A stretch of 64,000 nt of DNA from Thalassotalea sp. G2M2-11 (lineage in GTDB: Bacteria > Pseudomonadota > Gammaproteobacteria > Enterobacterales > Alteromonadaceae): assembly GCF_017168195.1 (NCBI RefSeq), contig NZ_JADNYL010000002.1, positions 930,001-994,000 of the forward strand. Reading direction: 5' to 3'. This document shows, in pieces, positions 8,324 to 18,183 of this stretch. The notes beneath the pieces are model-generated. The model saw only the letters and a list, made by a program, of their open reading frames with translations. It ran no database searches and had not been told where the DNA came from. The position numbers were made by a program, and so were the translations under genes. Within the stretch, counting starts at the first letter, position 1. The number at the start of each line of letters is the position of its first letter.

Positions 8324-9655
8324 ATGAAACTTACATTACCGATTAATTCGCCAATGAGATCACCACAATTTACCTATGGTATAGCAACAGCTTCATTTCA
8401 AATAGAAGGTGGTATTGAACACAGGCTACCTTGTATTTGGGATACTTTTTGCTCGCAACCAGGGACAATTGCCGACAACTCAAATGGTGCTGTTGCATGT
8501 GATCATTATAATCTTTGGCAACAAGACATTGAGATGATCAAAGACCTTAACGTTGATGCGTATCGACTCTCTATTGCGTGGGGCCGAGTGATGAATGAAG
8601 ATGGAAGCATTAATCACAACGGCATAGAGTTTTACCAGCAAATTCTCGATAAACTAAAACAATACAATATTAAAGCGTTTGTTACTTTATACCACTGGGA
8701 TTTGCCACAACATTTAGAAGATAACGGCGGCTGGTTAAACCGAGCTACCGCTTATGCGTTCCAGCATTATGTAGAACAAATTGTTAAAGCATTTGGTGAT
8801 CGTGTCTATTCTTACGCCACATTAAACGAACCGTTTTGTAGTGCTTACCTTGGCTATGAGCTTGGTATTCACGCCCCAGGGCTTAAAGGAAAAGAATACG
8901 GAAAAAAGGCTGCCCATCATTTATTATTAGCTCATGGTTTAGCCATGCAGGTACTGAAAAAATTAAGTCCAAATACACTTAATGGTATCGTATTAAATTT
9001 CACCCCTGCCTACGCTATTTCAGATAATGACGCCGATATAAAAGCGGCAAAATATGCCGATGATTACCTAAATCAATGGTATATAAAGCCAATCATTGAT
9101 GGCCAATATCCAGCAATAATTTCACAACTTGATGCTGAACATCAGCCTGAGATCTTGGACGATGACTTAGCCATTATTTCTCAACCAATTGATTTTATGG
9201 GTATCAACTATTACACCAGAGCTATTTATCAAGCAGATGAAGACACTATTTATCAGGAAATAAAGCCTTGTGATGTTGAACTGACCGATATGGGATGGGA
9301 AGTATTTCCACAAGGATTTAGCGATGTGTTAATTTCGTTAAATAAAACCTATGACCTGCCACCTATTTATATCACCGAAAATGGTGCAGCAATGAAAGAT
9401 CAGAACGATAAAGGTGAGGTTAATGACGTAGATAGGTTTAACTATTTTCAATCTCACTTACTCGCAGTCAATACAGCCATTGAGGCAGGAGTTGATATTA
9501 AAGGGTATTTCGCCTGGAGCTTAATGGACAATTTTGAATGGGCAGAAGGCTATTTAAAAAGATTTGGCTTAGTATATGTTGATTATCAGACACAAAAACG
9601 TACGATAAAGAACAGTGGTCATGCTTTTAGTCAATTAATTGGTAGTCGTAAGTAA
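8324..9655 (+). CDS. GH1 beta-glucosidase, cytoplasmic
   Basis: A 443-residue glycoside hydrolase family 1 enzyme, a retaining beta-glucosidase with a TIM-barrel fold. The N-terminal signature FTYGIATASFQIEGG binds the glycone. Glu169 in TLNEP is the acid/base and Glu352 in YITENG the nucleophile; the late AWSLMDNFEWAEGY is also typical. No signal peptide, so it acts in the cytoplasm on imported beta-linked oligoglucosides such as laminaribiose or cellobiose. The longer frame from TTG 8279 is rejected because that codon is part of the LacI operator; ATG 8324 gives the family-typical N-terminus. It lies 30 bases ahead of a GPH sugar symporter gene, forming an import-and-hydrolyse pair, probably derepressed by the LacI regulator. 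Confidence 0.93.
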   Translation: MKLTLPINSPMRSPQFTYGIATASFQIEGGIEHRLPCIWDTFCSQPGTIADNSNGAVACDHYNLWQQDIEMIKDLNVDAYRLSIAWGRVMNEDGSINHNGIEFYQQILDKLKQYNIKAFVTLYHWDLPQHLEDNGGWLNRATAYAFQHYVEQIVKAFGDRVYSYATLNEPFCSAYLGYELGIHAPGLKGKEYGKKAAHHLLLAHGLAMQVLKKLSPNTLNGIVLNFTPAYAISDNDADIKAAKYADDYLNQWYIKPIIDGQYPAIISQLDAEHQPEILDDDLAIISQPIDFMGINYYTRAIYQADEDTIYQEIKPCDVELTDMGWEVFPQGFSDVLISLNKTYDLPPIYITENGAAMKDQNDKGEVNDVDRFNYFQSHLLAVNTAIEAGVDIKGYFAWSLMDNFEWAEGYLKRFGLVYVDYQTQKRTIKNSGHAFSQLIGSRK

Positions 9656-9685
9656 ACCAGTTAATATCAGGAAGAAAAACACAAT

Positions 9686-11014
9686 ATGCTTAGTGTCAAA
9701 GAGAAAATAGCTTACGGACTTGGTGATACCGCGAGTAATATCATCTTTCAAACCGTGATGATGTTCCTACTCATTTATTATACCGATGTCGTTGGTTTAT
9801 CACCCGCTATTGTCGGAACACTGTTTTTAGTGGTTCGTATATTCGATGCAGTAACCGACCCATTGATGGGCGCACTAGCTGACAGAACTCACACTAAATG
9901 GGGACAATTTCGCCCATACCTTTTATGGTTAGCACTACCGTTTGGCATTATCAGCGTATTAGCTTTTACTAAATTTGATTTATCCGATAGCGGTAAAATC
10001 ATCTATGCCTTTGTCTCTTATACTTTATTGATGATTGTTTATACTGCCATCAACATTCCTTATTCCGCCTTAGGTGGGGTACTCACCAACAGACCTGAAG
10101 AGAGAGTTTCAGTACAATCTTATCGCTTTGTCTTTGGTATGTTAGGCGGACTTATTGTTGCTTCTGGTACTATGCCACTAGTGGATTGGTTAGGAGATGG
10201 TGATAAAGCGATTGGCTTTCAAAACGCCATGTTAGCCATGAGTGTATTAGGTGTCGTATTATTTATACTCTGTTTTTTAGGGACAAAAGAGCGAGTTCCC
10301 CCACCAGTAACACAACAATCATCCTTTAAAAATGACCTTAAAATGCTCTGGCAAAACGATCAGTGGCGCATATTGTGTATTGCAGGGTTGCTGCTGCTAA
10401 GCGGTCAGGTACTGCGTGGGACTTTAGCGGTTTACTATGTAAAATATTATCTGCAACAAGCCGATCTAATCACTGCTTTTATGACCTTAGGCATGGTAGG
10501 CAGTATACTTGGCTGTGCCCTTTCGCAATTTATAGCTAACAAAGTCTGTAAAATTAAAGCTTATATCTGGCTGCAAACTATCGCGGCTTGTATTTGTATT
10601 CTCAGCTACTTTGTTGCTGCTGAGCAATTAATACTCGCCTTTGTCTTATTCTTCTTATGGAACTTTTTTCTACAGATGGCGACCCCATTACTTTGGGCAA
10701 AAATGGCTGACACCATTGATTATGGCCATTGGAAAACCGGTATTCGCATTACCGGTATGATCTACTCTGCCGTCGTATTCTTTATAAAAATGGGGGTAGC
10801 AATAGGGGGGGCACTCGCTGGCTGGTTACTCGCTTATTATAATTACCAAGCAGATGTCGTTCAAACAGCCGCCACACAACATGGTATATTATTATCATTT
10901 ACCTTGTACCCTGCCATAGGTTCATTATTAGTCGCGTTAACGATGCGTTGGTATAAACTTGATAATGCGCTAATCAACCGTATTCACACAGAACTGAATC
11001 AACCCGCCAAATAA
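9686..11014 (+). CDS. GPH-family sugar:cation symporter
   Basis: A 442-residue inner-membrane transporter with about 12 hydrophobic segments. The N-terminal pattern (GLGDTASN, then DAVTDPLMGALADRT and KWGQFRPYLLW) is that of the glycoside-pentoside-hexuronide symporters related to MelB, where the Asp residues of the second segment region contribute to cation and sugar binding. The start has a good AGGAAG ribosome site. It is 30 bases downstream of the GH1 gene in the same operon, so it most likely brings beta-glucan disaccharides or oligosaccharides from the periplasm to that enzyme. The exact sugar and coupling ion (Na+ or H+) cannot be read. A strong hairpin follows the stop. Confidence 0.88.
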   Translation: MLSVKEKIAYGLGDTASNIIFQTVMMFLLIYYTDVVGLSPAIVGTLFLVVRIFDAVTDPLMGALADRTHTKWGQFRPYLLWLALPFGIISVLAFTKFDLSDSGKIIYAFVSYTLLMIVYTAINIPYSALGGVLTNRPEERVSVQSYRFVFGMLGGLIVASGTMPLVDWLGDGDKAIGFQNAMLAMSVLGVVLFILCFLGTKERVPPPVTQQSSFKNDLKMLWQNDQWRILCIAGLLLLSGQVLRGTLAVYYVKYYLQQADLITAFMTLGMVGSILGCALSQFIANKVCKIKAYIWLQTIAACICILSYFVAAEQLILAFVLFFLWNFFLQMATPLLWAKMADTIDYGHWKTGIRITGMIYSAVVFFIKMGVAIGGALAGWLLAYYNYQADVVQTAATQHGILLSFTLYPAIGSLLVALTMRWYKLDNALINRIHTELNQPAK

Positions 11015-11021
11015 CCAAATA

Positions 11022-11045
11022 GCACTGCCCTTTCTTGGGCAGTGC
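11022..11045 (+). terminator. Hairpin after the GH1-GPH operon
   Basis: GCACTGCCC and GGGCAGTGC form a perfect 9-bp GC-rich stem around TTTCTT, starting 8 bases after the symporter stop. No T-run follows, so it may be a weak or factor-aided terminator or a 3-prime stabilising hairpin. Confidence 0.6.
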
Positions 11046-11265
11046 AAATGCATAACCAACTCACAGTTCAAATAATACAACTGAGCTATTTTAACTTCAT
11101 TAAATCAATAAATAACCGCAAACTGATTAAAATCAATACACGAACTCCAATCACAAGAACACTTTAAATTCAACAGGTTCAACGCAATTAAAGAGTAATA
11201 ACTCTAATAAAGTTTACTAATTTTGCCATTTTTTCATTGACCTTATTATCGATCTACCTTAAGTT

Positions 11266-11281
11266 ATGGAAGCGCTTCCAA
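11266..11281. promoter_or_regulatory. LacI-type operator, distal, upstream of TonB receptor
   Basis: ATGGAAGCGCTTCCAA contains the same perfect 14-base palindrome as the GH1 operator. It is the outer of two copies in the 349-base region (11015-11363) before the receptor gene; the centres are 45 bases apart. Apart from the hairpin after the symporter and these two operators I see nothing else in that region. Confidence 0.85.
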
Positions 11282-11310
11282 AAACCAAACGCTAAATTTT
11301 TTAACTTAAT

Positions 11311-11326
11311 TTGGAAGCGCTTCCAG
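11311..11326. promoter_or_regulatory. LacI-type operator, proximal, upstream of TonB receptor
   Basis: TTGGAAGCGCTTCCAG carries the 14-base perfect palindrome and ends 37 bases before the receptor ATG. With the copy 45 bases upstream it could allow cooperative binding of LacI dimers across the promoter. Confidence 0.85.
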
Positions 11327-11363
11327 AAAAAATTCAACTATGCTGAGTGTCTAGGGGAGAACA

Positions 11364-14345
11364 ATGAAGCAATATAATTTAAATAAAAGTCGACTAGCGA
11401 AAGCTATCACTATAGTACTTGGTGCTACGGCAATATCATCAGCTACAGCAGTTAATGCGGCTGAAGAAGCAAAAAAAGAAATTGAAGTTATCGAAGTTAC
11501 TGGTATTCGTAGTAGTTTAGTCAAATCAGTCGATATTAAACGTAATGCAAATGGTGTGGTTGATGCAATCACAGCAGAAGACATCGGTAAATTCCCTGAT
11601 GGCAACTTAGCAGAATCTTTACAACGTATTACGGGTGTTTCAATTGATCGTAGTAACGGTGAAGGCGCAAAAATTACCGTTCGTGGTATGGGCCCAGAGT
11701 TTAACATGGTGACCTTAAATGGTCGTCAAATGCCGACCGTTGGTGGACGTGCATTTGATTTTAGTAACATCGCTACCGATGCCGTGAGTGCTGTTGAAGT
11801 GTATAAAACAGCAAAAGCCGAATTACCTACAGGTGGTATTGGTGCTACTGTAAATATGATGACTGCACGCCCATTAAACAACCCTGGTTTTAAAGCCGTG
11901 GTAAGTGGTAAAGCAGTTCATGAAACTTCTGTTGATGATGTAGGCAGTAAGTTCACACCTGAAATCTCAGCTATTGTTAGCAATACCTTTGCTGATAACA
12001 CAATTGGTGTTTCATTTTCTGGTTCATACCAAGATCGTGATAACCGTGAAGAAAATGCCAATGTAGATAACTGGATCCCTAATGTGGGAACAGGTACTGG
12101 TATTATTACTAACAATAACACACGTGCTGATGGCGCTACTTGGTACCCGCAAAATGCTGGCTATGGTATCAGTGATAACAGTCGTCAACGTACTAATGCG
12201 CAAGCAGTTCTTCAATTTACACCTTCTGATAAAGTCACAGCAACATTAGACTACACTTACTCAAAAGTTGAATCAAAGCGTGACTTTAATGCCTTTGGTA
12301 TTTGGTTTAACAACGGTGGTTCAATCATCGAAGCAACGGTTAACGAACGTGGTACTTACACATCAGTTACTGAAGCAGGTAATGACTTTGCCACTAACGT
12401 AGGTCGTGGTGAATCACTTGCTGAAAATAAATCATTAGGTCTAAATGTAGAGTGGCAAGCAACAGAAACATTATCATTCGAATTTGATGCTCATGATTCT
12501 TCAGCGACCACAGATGGTGTCGGTTTAGGCCATGACGCTTTCTTAATCATAGGTAACACTTCTTGTGGATGGTGTGGTTTTGTTCCTGGCGCAGGTCCAA
12601 GCACAGCCTCAATCGATGAAAAAACAGCTAATTACTTTAGCGGTGGTGTACCAATTTATGACATGACCTTTATTGGTGGAGACGGTAACCCACAAGATGG
12701 TTTATTACCTTCTGATATTGGTTCATTATTTGGTGGTGCTAGTGACAATTCAGGTGAAAACGAAATGTCTCAGTACCAATTAAAAGGTATTTGGATAAAT
12801 GATGGTGACGGTGCATTAGCCAGTATTAATTTTGGTATCTCTCGCACCGAACAAGACTTTAAAAACACCAGTGCATTCTCGGGTTTATTACCAGCAGGTT
12901 GGTGGAACTGGTCAGCACAATATTGGGATGATGCTAAGTGGGAAGTTGCTAGCACTAGTGGTCTGTTAGATGCATTTGGTAATAGCGGTGATATCCCAAT
13001 TGACTCATACTACACAGCAGACTTTGATTACATTCTAAACGGCTATGAAACCATTGTTGACACCTTTGCACAATGTTGTTTCAACGAGTCTTGGGGTGAT
13101 GAATTCCAAAATGCTGATGGCACAGGTAAATTCTGGGCCGGTAACATTGACTCAGATGCACGAGTAAACGAAGTTGTTACCTCTGTTTATACACAGTTCA
13201 ACTTTGAAGATGAATTCAACGGCATGCCTGTTAATGTTGTTGCTGGCTTACGCTATGAAGAAGCAAAAGTCACTTCAAAAGGTTTAGAAACACCAATTAC
13301 AGATATTATCTGGGCTGGTGGTAATGAATTCACTTATAGCACTTCACCAGATAAAACCTTTTCTTCTGGTGGCGCAACAACGAAACAATTCTTACCAAGT
13401 TTAGATGTGAGCCTTGAAGTAACTGATGAAATTATCACACGTTTTTCTTATGCTCGCTCACTTGCTCGTCCTGATATCGGTGCAATGCGTTCAACAAGAG
13501 ACTTTGTTGGTACACCAAAAATTGGTCAACGTAAAATCATTTCAGGTAACCCTGGGTTAAATCCATACATCTCTGATAACTTAGACTTTTCACTTGAGTA
13601 TTACTACGGTGAAGGTAGCTACGCATCAGTAGGTTACTTCAAGAAAATGGTTGATAACTTCTTAGTTGATTCAAGTACAAAAACTACCGTTCCAGGTATT
13701 CGTGACGTATATAATGGTCCACGTGCAGAAGAAGCCCGCGCTCAATTAGAAGCTGAAGGTATTCAAGCTACGGATGTTAACGTATTTGCCCGCATTAACG
13801 AAAACATGGGGCTTGACGATTTAACAACACCGATTGCACCTAATAGCGATGATCCGCTAGCAGTGTTTGACGAATCAAGTACTGCCAATGGTGAACAAGC
13901 GAATCTTTACGGTTGGGAATTAGCTGCACAGCATTTATTCTCTGACACAGGCTTTGGTATGATGGTGAATGCCACATTCGTTAGCGGTGACGTAGAAGCA
14001 GATCGTGATGCCATTGAGCAAGACTTTGCTCTACCTGGTATGAGTGACTCGGCAAACTTCTCAGTTTTTTATGAAAACGACGATTTATCAGCACGTATTT
14101 CATATAACTGGCGCGACGAGTTCTTAGCAGGCTTCGATCAACACGGTTCACCTGTGTATACCGAAGCATACTCGCAAGTGGATGCTAACGTAAGTTACTC
14201 TGTAACAGAAGACTTTACCATCTTTGCTGAAGCGTTGAATATCACTGAAGAAACACAACGTACTTACGTGCGTTACAGTGAACAACTACTTCGTGCTAAC
14301 CAATATGGTGCACGCTTTAACATTGGTGCTCGTTACGTTTTCTAA
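11364..14345 (+). CDS. TonB-dependent receptor for (likely) beta-glucan oligosaccharides
   Basis: A 993-residue outer-membrane active transporter. It begins with a signal peptide (cleavage after TAVNA), then a TonB-box region (IEVIEVTG), a plug domain about 45-170 (ITAEDIGKFPDGNLAESLQRITGVSIDR) and a long 22-strand barrel ending in the aromatic residue of GARYVF. Plugs of this KFPDGNLAESLQ type are common in carbohydrate receptors of Alteromonadales. A strong AGGGGAG ribosome site precedes ATG 11364. Two LacI operators lie directly upstream, tying it to the beta-glucan regulon. I infer uptake of laminari- or gluco-oligosaccharides released by the GH16 enzyme; the substrate is not shown by sequence alone. 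A strong terminator follows. Confidence 0.9.
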   Translation: MKQYNLNKSRLAKAITIVLGATAISSATAVNAAEEAKKEIEVIEVTGIRSSLVKSVDIKRNANGVVDAITAEDIGKFPDGNLAESLQRITGVSIDRSNGEGAKITVRGMGPEFNMVTLNGRQMPTVGGRAFDFSNIATDAVSAVEVYKTAKAELPTGGIGATVNMMTARPLNNPGFKAVVSGKAVHETSVDDVGSKFTPEISAIVSNTFADNTIGVSFSGSYQDRDNREENANVDNWIPNVGTGTGIITNNNTRADGATWYPQNAGYGISDNSRQRTNAQAVLQFTPSDKVTATLDYTYSKVESKRDFNAFGIWFNNGGSIIEATVNERGTYTSVTEAGNDFATNVGRGESLAENKSLGLNVEWQATETLSFEFDAHDSSATTDGVGLGHDAFLIIGNTSCGWCGFVPGAGPSTASIDEKTANYFSGGVPIYDMTFIGGDGNPQDGLLPSDIGSLFGGASDNSGENEMSQYQLKGIWINDGDGALASINFGISRTEQDFKNTSAFSGLLPAGWWNWSAQYWDDAKWEVASTSGLLDAFGNSGDIPIDSYYTADFDYILNGYETIVDTFAQCCFNESWGDEFQNADGTGKFWAGNIDSDARVNEVVTSVYTQFNFEDEFNGMPVNVVAGLRYEEAKVTSKGLETPITDIIWAGGNEFTYSTSPDKTFSSGGATTKQFLPSLDVSLEVTDEIITRFSYARSLARPDIGAMRSTRDFVGTPKIGQRKIISGNPGLNPYISDNLDFSLEYYYGEGSYASVGYFKKMVDNFLVDSSTKTTVPGIRDVYNGPRAEEARAQLEAEGIQATDVNVFARINENMGLDDLTTPIAPNSDDPLAVFDESSTANGEQANLYGWELAAQHLFSDTGFGMMVNATFVSGDVEADRDAIEQDFALPGMSDSANFSVFYENDDLSARISYNWRDEFLAGFDQHGSPVYTEAYSQVDANVSYSVTEDFTIFAEALNITEETQRTYVRYSEQLLRANQYGARFNIGARYVF

Positions 14346-14371
14346 TAAAGCCTCGAGTTAACCATAAAGTG

Positions 14372-14405
14372 AAAAGCCGCTAGTCCCCCCAGCGGCTTTT
14401 TTATT
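14372..14405 (+). terminator. Rho-independent terminator after TonB receptor
   Basis: AAAAGCCGCT (14372-14381) pairs with AGCGGCTTTT (14391-14400) around a TCCCCCC-containing loop, followed by more T residues. It is a typical intrinsic terminator 26 bases after the receptor stop. Confidence 0.9.
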
Positions 14406-14681
14406 TTATGGTTCAAATAGCGAACTACATTTGTCTGACAAGCCAGAAAAACATACTCAGACTATCAACGCCCAATGTTCTCACAACTTAACCGAAGAAA
14501 TTATTCATCGAATTAACTAGGATAAAATTTATTATATGAAAGTTTCATAAAGACACCTTGGGTTTCTTAAAAAAAGCCAAGCAATAGACTTTAAATACCC
14601 AGCTCTAACTTCACCGTTTACGACCTATGCCACCAAGCTGTTAAATGCATCGGTCATATACACTTCAACTTGGAGGTTTTC
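14406..14681. other. Gene-free interval before the DUF5060-like lipoprotein
   Basis: With the terminator, the space between the receptor stop and the next start (14346-14681) is 336 bases. I see no reading frame, repeat or TGGAAGCGCTTCCA site in it, so the following gene seems to lie outside the LacI regulon. A promoter must be here but none stands out. A strong ribosome site (TGGAGG at 14671-14676) ends the interval. Confidence 0.5.
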
Positions 14682-16556
14682 ATGAGCCTAAGGTACATCA
14701 GACAAAATATTAATGTTGTCCCATTCTTTTGTATATTCATTGGAGTATCATTTTTGCAGGGGTGCTCCGATACTCAGCATGAATTAACGTCTAGCTCAAG
14801 TACGCCTATACAGGTTTACCAGCAATGGCACCCAGTAGCGCTAAACTTTTCTGGTCCAGAGACTTCCGAGTTGGACGACAACAACCCTTTCCTTAATTAC
14901 TTACTAACGGTCACATTTTCTCAAGGTGATCAGCAATACAACGTACGAGGATATTATGCAGCTGACGGAAACGCTGCTATAAGCGGTACAGATGCCGGCA
15001 ACGTTTGGCAAGTAAAGTTTCGACCACCCAATACGGGCACATGGCATTACCATGCCCAATTGCAATATGGCGAAAACATCGCGATTTCCGGCAATAATGG
15101 CCAACCGCTTGAGTTAGAATATGCTAAGGGACAATTTAAAGTTCAACCTAGCGACAAGGTAGCCCCAGACCTTCGTGGCATAGGACGAGTTTCTGTAAAA
15201 AATGGTTATTTCTATTCGCCTAGCTCAAACCAGTACTTGCTTAAAGTGGGTGCTAACGGGCCTGAAAATTTCCTTGGCTACTATGCGATTGATGGTACCT
15301 ATCGCGTCGTCCAAGATGTTCGTGACGGTGAAGCAAATGTCGATGAAAAGCTACACCTCTATTCAGATCACAAGAAAGACTGGCAGCATGGCGATCCAAC
15401 CTTTAGAGGAGGCAAAGGCAAATCAATTTTTGGTGCTATCAATTACCTCGCAAGTAAAGGCATGAATTCGGTGTACTTCCTTACTCTCAATATCAACGGT
15501 GATGGTCGCGATGTCTGGCCTTATGTTGATCACAAAGATTTCACTCGATTCGATGTCAGTAAGCTCGCTCAATGGGAACAAGTTTTCGAGCACATGCAGC
15601 AACGTGGCATCATGCTACACATAGTGACTCAAGAGACTGAAAACGAAAGGCTGCTAGATGATGGTAATGTTGGTCCCATGCGCACGCTGTATTATTCTGA
15701 GCTTATTGCGCGTTTTGGTCATCATCTCGGCTTAGTATGGAACCTGGGCGAAGAGAATGGCTATGCCAAGTGGTCTCCACCTCCTCAAGATGATAATCAG
15801 CGTAAAGCCATGGTCGATTTCTTTGCAGAGAATGATCCCTATGATCACCCCGTTGTTATTCACACCCATGCCGAGGTAAATACTCGAAAGCCTGTGCTCG
15901 ATCCACTATTGGGCTACAAAGGGCTCGATGGGCTATCCCTACAAGCGCACGACCGCAAACATGCAGGCGATGTAGTGCGAACCTGGCAGAAAAACTCTGA
16001 GCAATCAGGTAATAAATGGCTGATCACCATGGATGAAATCGGCATGTGGCATACAGGGGCTGATATTGATGCCAACGATCCGGGACATGTCAGTTTACGG
16101 GGCGATGTACTTTGGGGCACCCTGCTTTCAGGAGCAGCTGGCGTTGAATGGTATTTCGGTGCCAAAGTCCCCCATAATGATCTGACTTCAGAAAGCTGGC
16201 GCGTACGCGACCAACTTTGGACTCTGACAAAACACGCGCGAGACTTTTTTGAAAACTACTTACCTTGGTGGCAAATGCAATCTAACCTACAAGTGGTAGA
16301 GCAAGAAGGCACATACGCTTTTGCCAAATATCAAGAAGTTTATGCTATTTATTTTCCTCATAAAACCCAGACATTTAATATTAATTTGACGGGTGTTAAA
16401 GGGGATTACCAAGTACATTGGTACAACCCTGTCGAGGGAGGGAGTTTGCAAACGGGTAGCGCCAAAATCATTCAAAGCGGCAGCCTAGTTAACCTAGGTA
16501 AACCACCCGCTCGTGAAGATAAAGATTGGGTAGTGTTACTAAAACGAACTCTGTAA
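14682..16556 (+). CDS. Surface lipoprotein glycosidase-like protein with DUF5060-like domain
   Basis: A 624-residue lipoprotein; ATG 14682 follows TGGAGG, while the in-frame TTG at 14670 overlaps that ribosome site and is rejected. The signal ends in lipobox LQGC (Cys28). A beta-rich N-terminal domain (about 45-150, including GYYAADGNAAISGTD and FRPPNTGTWHYHAQL) resembles DUF5060, found in front of (beta/alpha)8 glycosidase-like domains. A barrel-like middle follows (YFLTLNINGDGRDVWPYV, LGLVWNLGEEN, then WLITMDEIGMW), with candidate catalytic Glu residues in NLGEEN and MDEIG. A short beta domain ends the protein. It sits among beta-glucan genes but lacks the shared operator, and its base composition looks a little richer in G and C than its neighbours. 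Polysaccharide hydrolysis is an inference; the substrate is unknown. Confidence 0.7.
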   Translation: MSLRYIRQNINVVPFFCIFIGVSFLQGCSDTQHELTSSSSTPIQVYQQWHPVALNFSGPETSELDDNNPFLNYLLTVTFSQGDQQYNVRGYYAADGNAAISGTDAGNVWQVKFRPPNTGTWHYHAQLQYGENIAISGNNGQPLELEYAKGQFKVQPSDKVAPDLRGIGRVSVKNGYFYSPSSNQYLLKVGANGPENFLGYYAIDGTYRVVQDVRDGEANVDEKLHLYSDHKKDWQHGDPTFRGGKGKSIFGAINYLASKGMNSVYFLTLNINGDGRDVWPYVDHKDFTRFDVSKLAQWEQVFEHMQQRGIMLHIVTQETENERLLDDGNVGPMRTLYYSELIARFGHHLGLVWNLGEENGYAKWSPPPQDDNQRKAMVDFFAENDPYDHPVVIHTHAEVNTRKPVLDPLLGYKGLDGLSLQAHDRKHAGDVVRTWQKNSEQSGNKWLITMDEIGMWHTGADIDANDPGHVSLRGDVLWGTLLSGAAGVEWYFGAKVPHNDLTSESWRVRDQLWTLTKHARDFFENYLPWWQMQSNLQVVEQEGTYAFAKYQEVYAIYFPHKTQTFNINLTGVKGDYQVHWYNPVEGGSLQTGSAKIIQSGSLVNLGKPPAREDKDWVVLLKRTL

Positions 16557-16578
16557 TAACAATAGGATTTATCCCTAA

Positions 16579-16609
16579 TGCCGTTCGCTTGGAGGTGAGC
16601 GGTATTTTT
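16579..16609 (+). terminator. Terminator after the DUF5060-like gene
   Basis: TGCCGTTCGC (16579-16588) and GTGAGCGGTA (16595-16604) pair along all ten positions when three G-T wobbles are allowed, with loop TTGGAG, then TTTTT. It begins 23 bases after the stop codon. Confidence 0.75.
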
Positions 16610-16771
16610 CAATGATTTGTCCAAACCAAAACCTACCCAAGCTACAAGTTAATTTTGGCCACTCATCCGAAATGCCCATACGATGTTCAGATCTTTCGAC
16701 TAAAAAGGAGAAGTCATCACAGACAAAGACGATGATTTTTGCTTGATATTGGCACAGACGTTTTAAAACAC

Positions 16772-18061
16772 CTAATCACAGCAGGCAAACTGAAAACCAT
16801 TTTTATTGTGTTTTTTTACTTGATACATAGCATGATCGGCTACCTTAAGTAAGCTTTCCATGGACTTACCATCATCCGGAAATCTAGCAATGCCAATACT
16901 GGCTCCCAGTTGCACCGAACCAAAAGAAGGTTCAAATGGTTCACTGATTATATCAATAACTTTTTGCGCCACACCTGCGATGTCAGTTTTATCATCAATA
17001 TTCGCTTGCATAAGCACAAATTCATCACCACCAATTCTTGCGATTAAGTCAGAATTGCGTAATTGGCTAGTCAGCCGACTGGCGACAGCCTTTAATAACT
17101 CATCCCCTGCATGATGACCATATTTGTCATTAACTCCTTTAAAGCCATCGAGGTCGATAAACATAATGACAATATTTTCCTGTCGCCTGTCTGCTTGTTT
17201 AAGTAATGCAGCTCCCGTTTCCTCAAGTTGCCTTAAATTAGGTAAATTAGTCAAGGCATCAACATGCGCCATTTGTTTTAATTTATTTTTAGTTTGTTCT
17301 ACCTGTGCAATGGCTTGGTGTAAGTCAGTCACATCATATTCCACCACCAATAACAAAAATTCGCCAGTCAGTGGGTGACGAGTTTCCCTAATATCTAACG
17401 TATGCTGTTTAATACCATGAATTGTTTGCATCTGATAAGTCCAACGACCACCATGTTCAGCAATCGCTTGATTCAGGCAGTTATTACCCTGTTGAGCATT
17501 GGCAAATCGGGCTGCAAAGGTCGATTGTGCAATACCTTTTTCACGAGGGTTCACTGATAAATATGCGTTGGTTGCTGCAGGATTTTCGACCACAATTTCA
17601 CCGGATAAAGTAAAACTAGTTACCAACACTTTGGTATATCGCATAGCTTCAACCAGCAAAAGGTTCTCAGGGATTTCACCCAAGCTGACACTTTCATTAA
17701 CAAAAGCAATAATGGCTCTATGTTTTTCTGGCCCCACCAACACGGCTTTATGCTTCATATACAAGGTTTTTGCTTTGCCATTGGGATATGTCGTCCAGGG
17801 ATCTTTAGTTAAGCCTTCAGCGACTGCTCGTTCAAACGTTTGTACCGTTCTGTCTCTGGCTCCTTGAGTATCTCCAGATAAGTCTTTGTTTATTAGTTGT
17901 TCAAGCGTCGTTAATCCCCAAAAGTTCAATGCAGCTTCATTGCCCCACCACCAACCATGGCGGTCGATATCAAATATCCATACAACGTCAGGAATTAATT
18001 CATATAACGTTAGCTCATTGTGATCTTTTATATGAGGAAGGTGAGAATATTCGGATTTCAT
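16772..18061 (-). CDS. PAS-GGDEF diguanylate cyclase
   Basis: A 429-residue cytoplasmic enzyme that would make cyclic-di-GMP from two GTP. Two PAS-like sensor regions occupy about residues 15-125 and 135-245, with VWIFDIDRHGWWWGNEAALNFW in the first. The GGDEF domain covers about 265-425 with an intact GGDEF motif at 344-348 and an inhibitory-site RxxD (335-338) five residues before it, so activity with product inhibition is expected. There is no EAL or HD-GYP domain and no membrane segment. It points toward the DUF5060-like gene, with that gene's terminator between them. Linkage to polysaccharide use is positional only. Confidence 0.9.
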   Translation of the reverse strand: MKSEYSHLPHIKDHNELTLYELIPDVVWIFDIDRHGWWWGNEAALNFWGLTTLEQLINKDLSGDTQGARDRTVQTFERAVAEGLTKDPWTTYPNGKAKTLYMKHKAVLVGPEKHRAIIAFVNESVSLGEIPENLLLVEAMRYTKVLVTSFTLSGEIVVENPAATNAYLSVNPREKGIAQSTFAARFANAQQGNNCLNQAIAEHGGRWTYQMQTIHGIKQHTLDIRETRHPLTGEFLLLVVEYDVTDLHQAIAQVEQTKNKLKQMAHVDALTNLPNLRQLEETGAALLKQADRRQENIVIMFIDLDGFKGVNDKYGHHAGDELLKAVASRLTSQLRNSDLIARIGGDEFVLMQANIDDKTDIAGVAQKVIDIISEPFEPSFGSVQLGASIGIARFPDDGKSMESLLKVADHAMYQVKKHNKNGFQFACCD

Positions 18062-18183
18062 GGCTTAGATAAATGAGACCAATTAACAACAGAATAATGA
18101 GTTTACCTAGTGTTAGCGTATTTATAAAGCATAGAAGCTACCACCCTTTGACGATAAAGTTTGGAGTAACCTACTGACACCTT

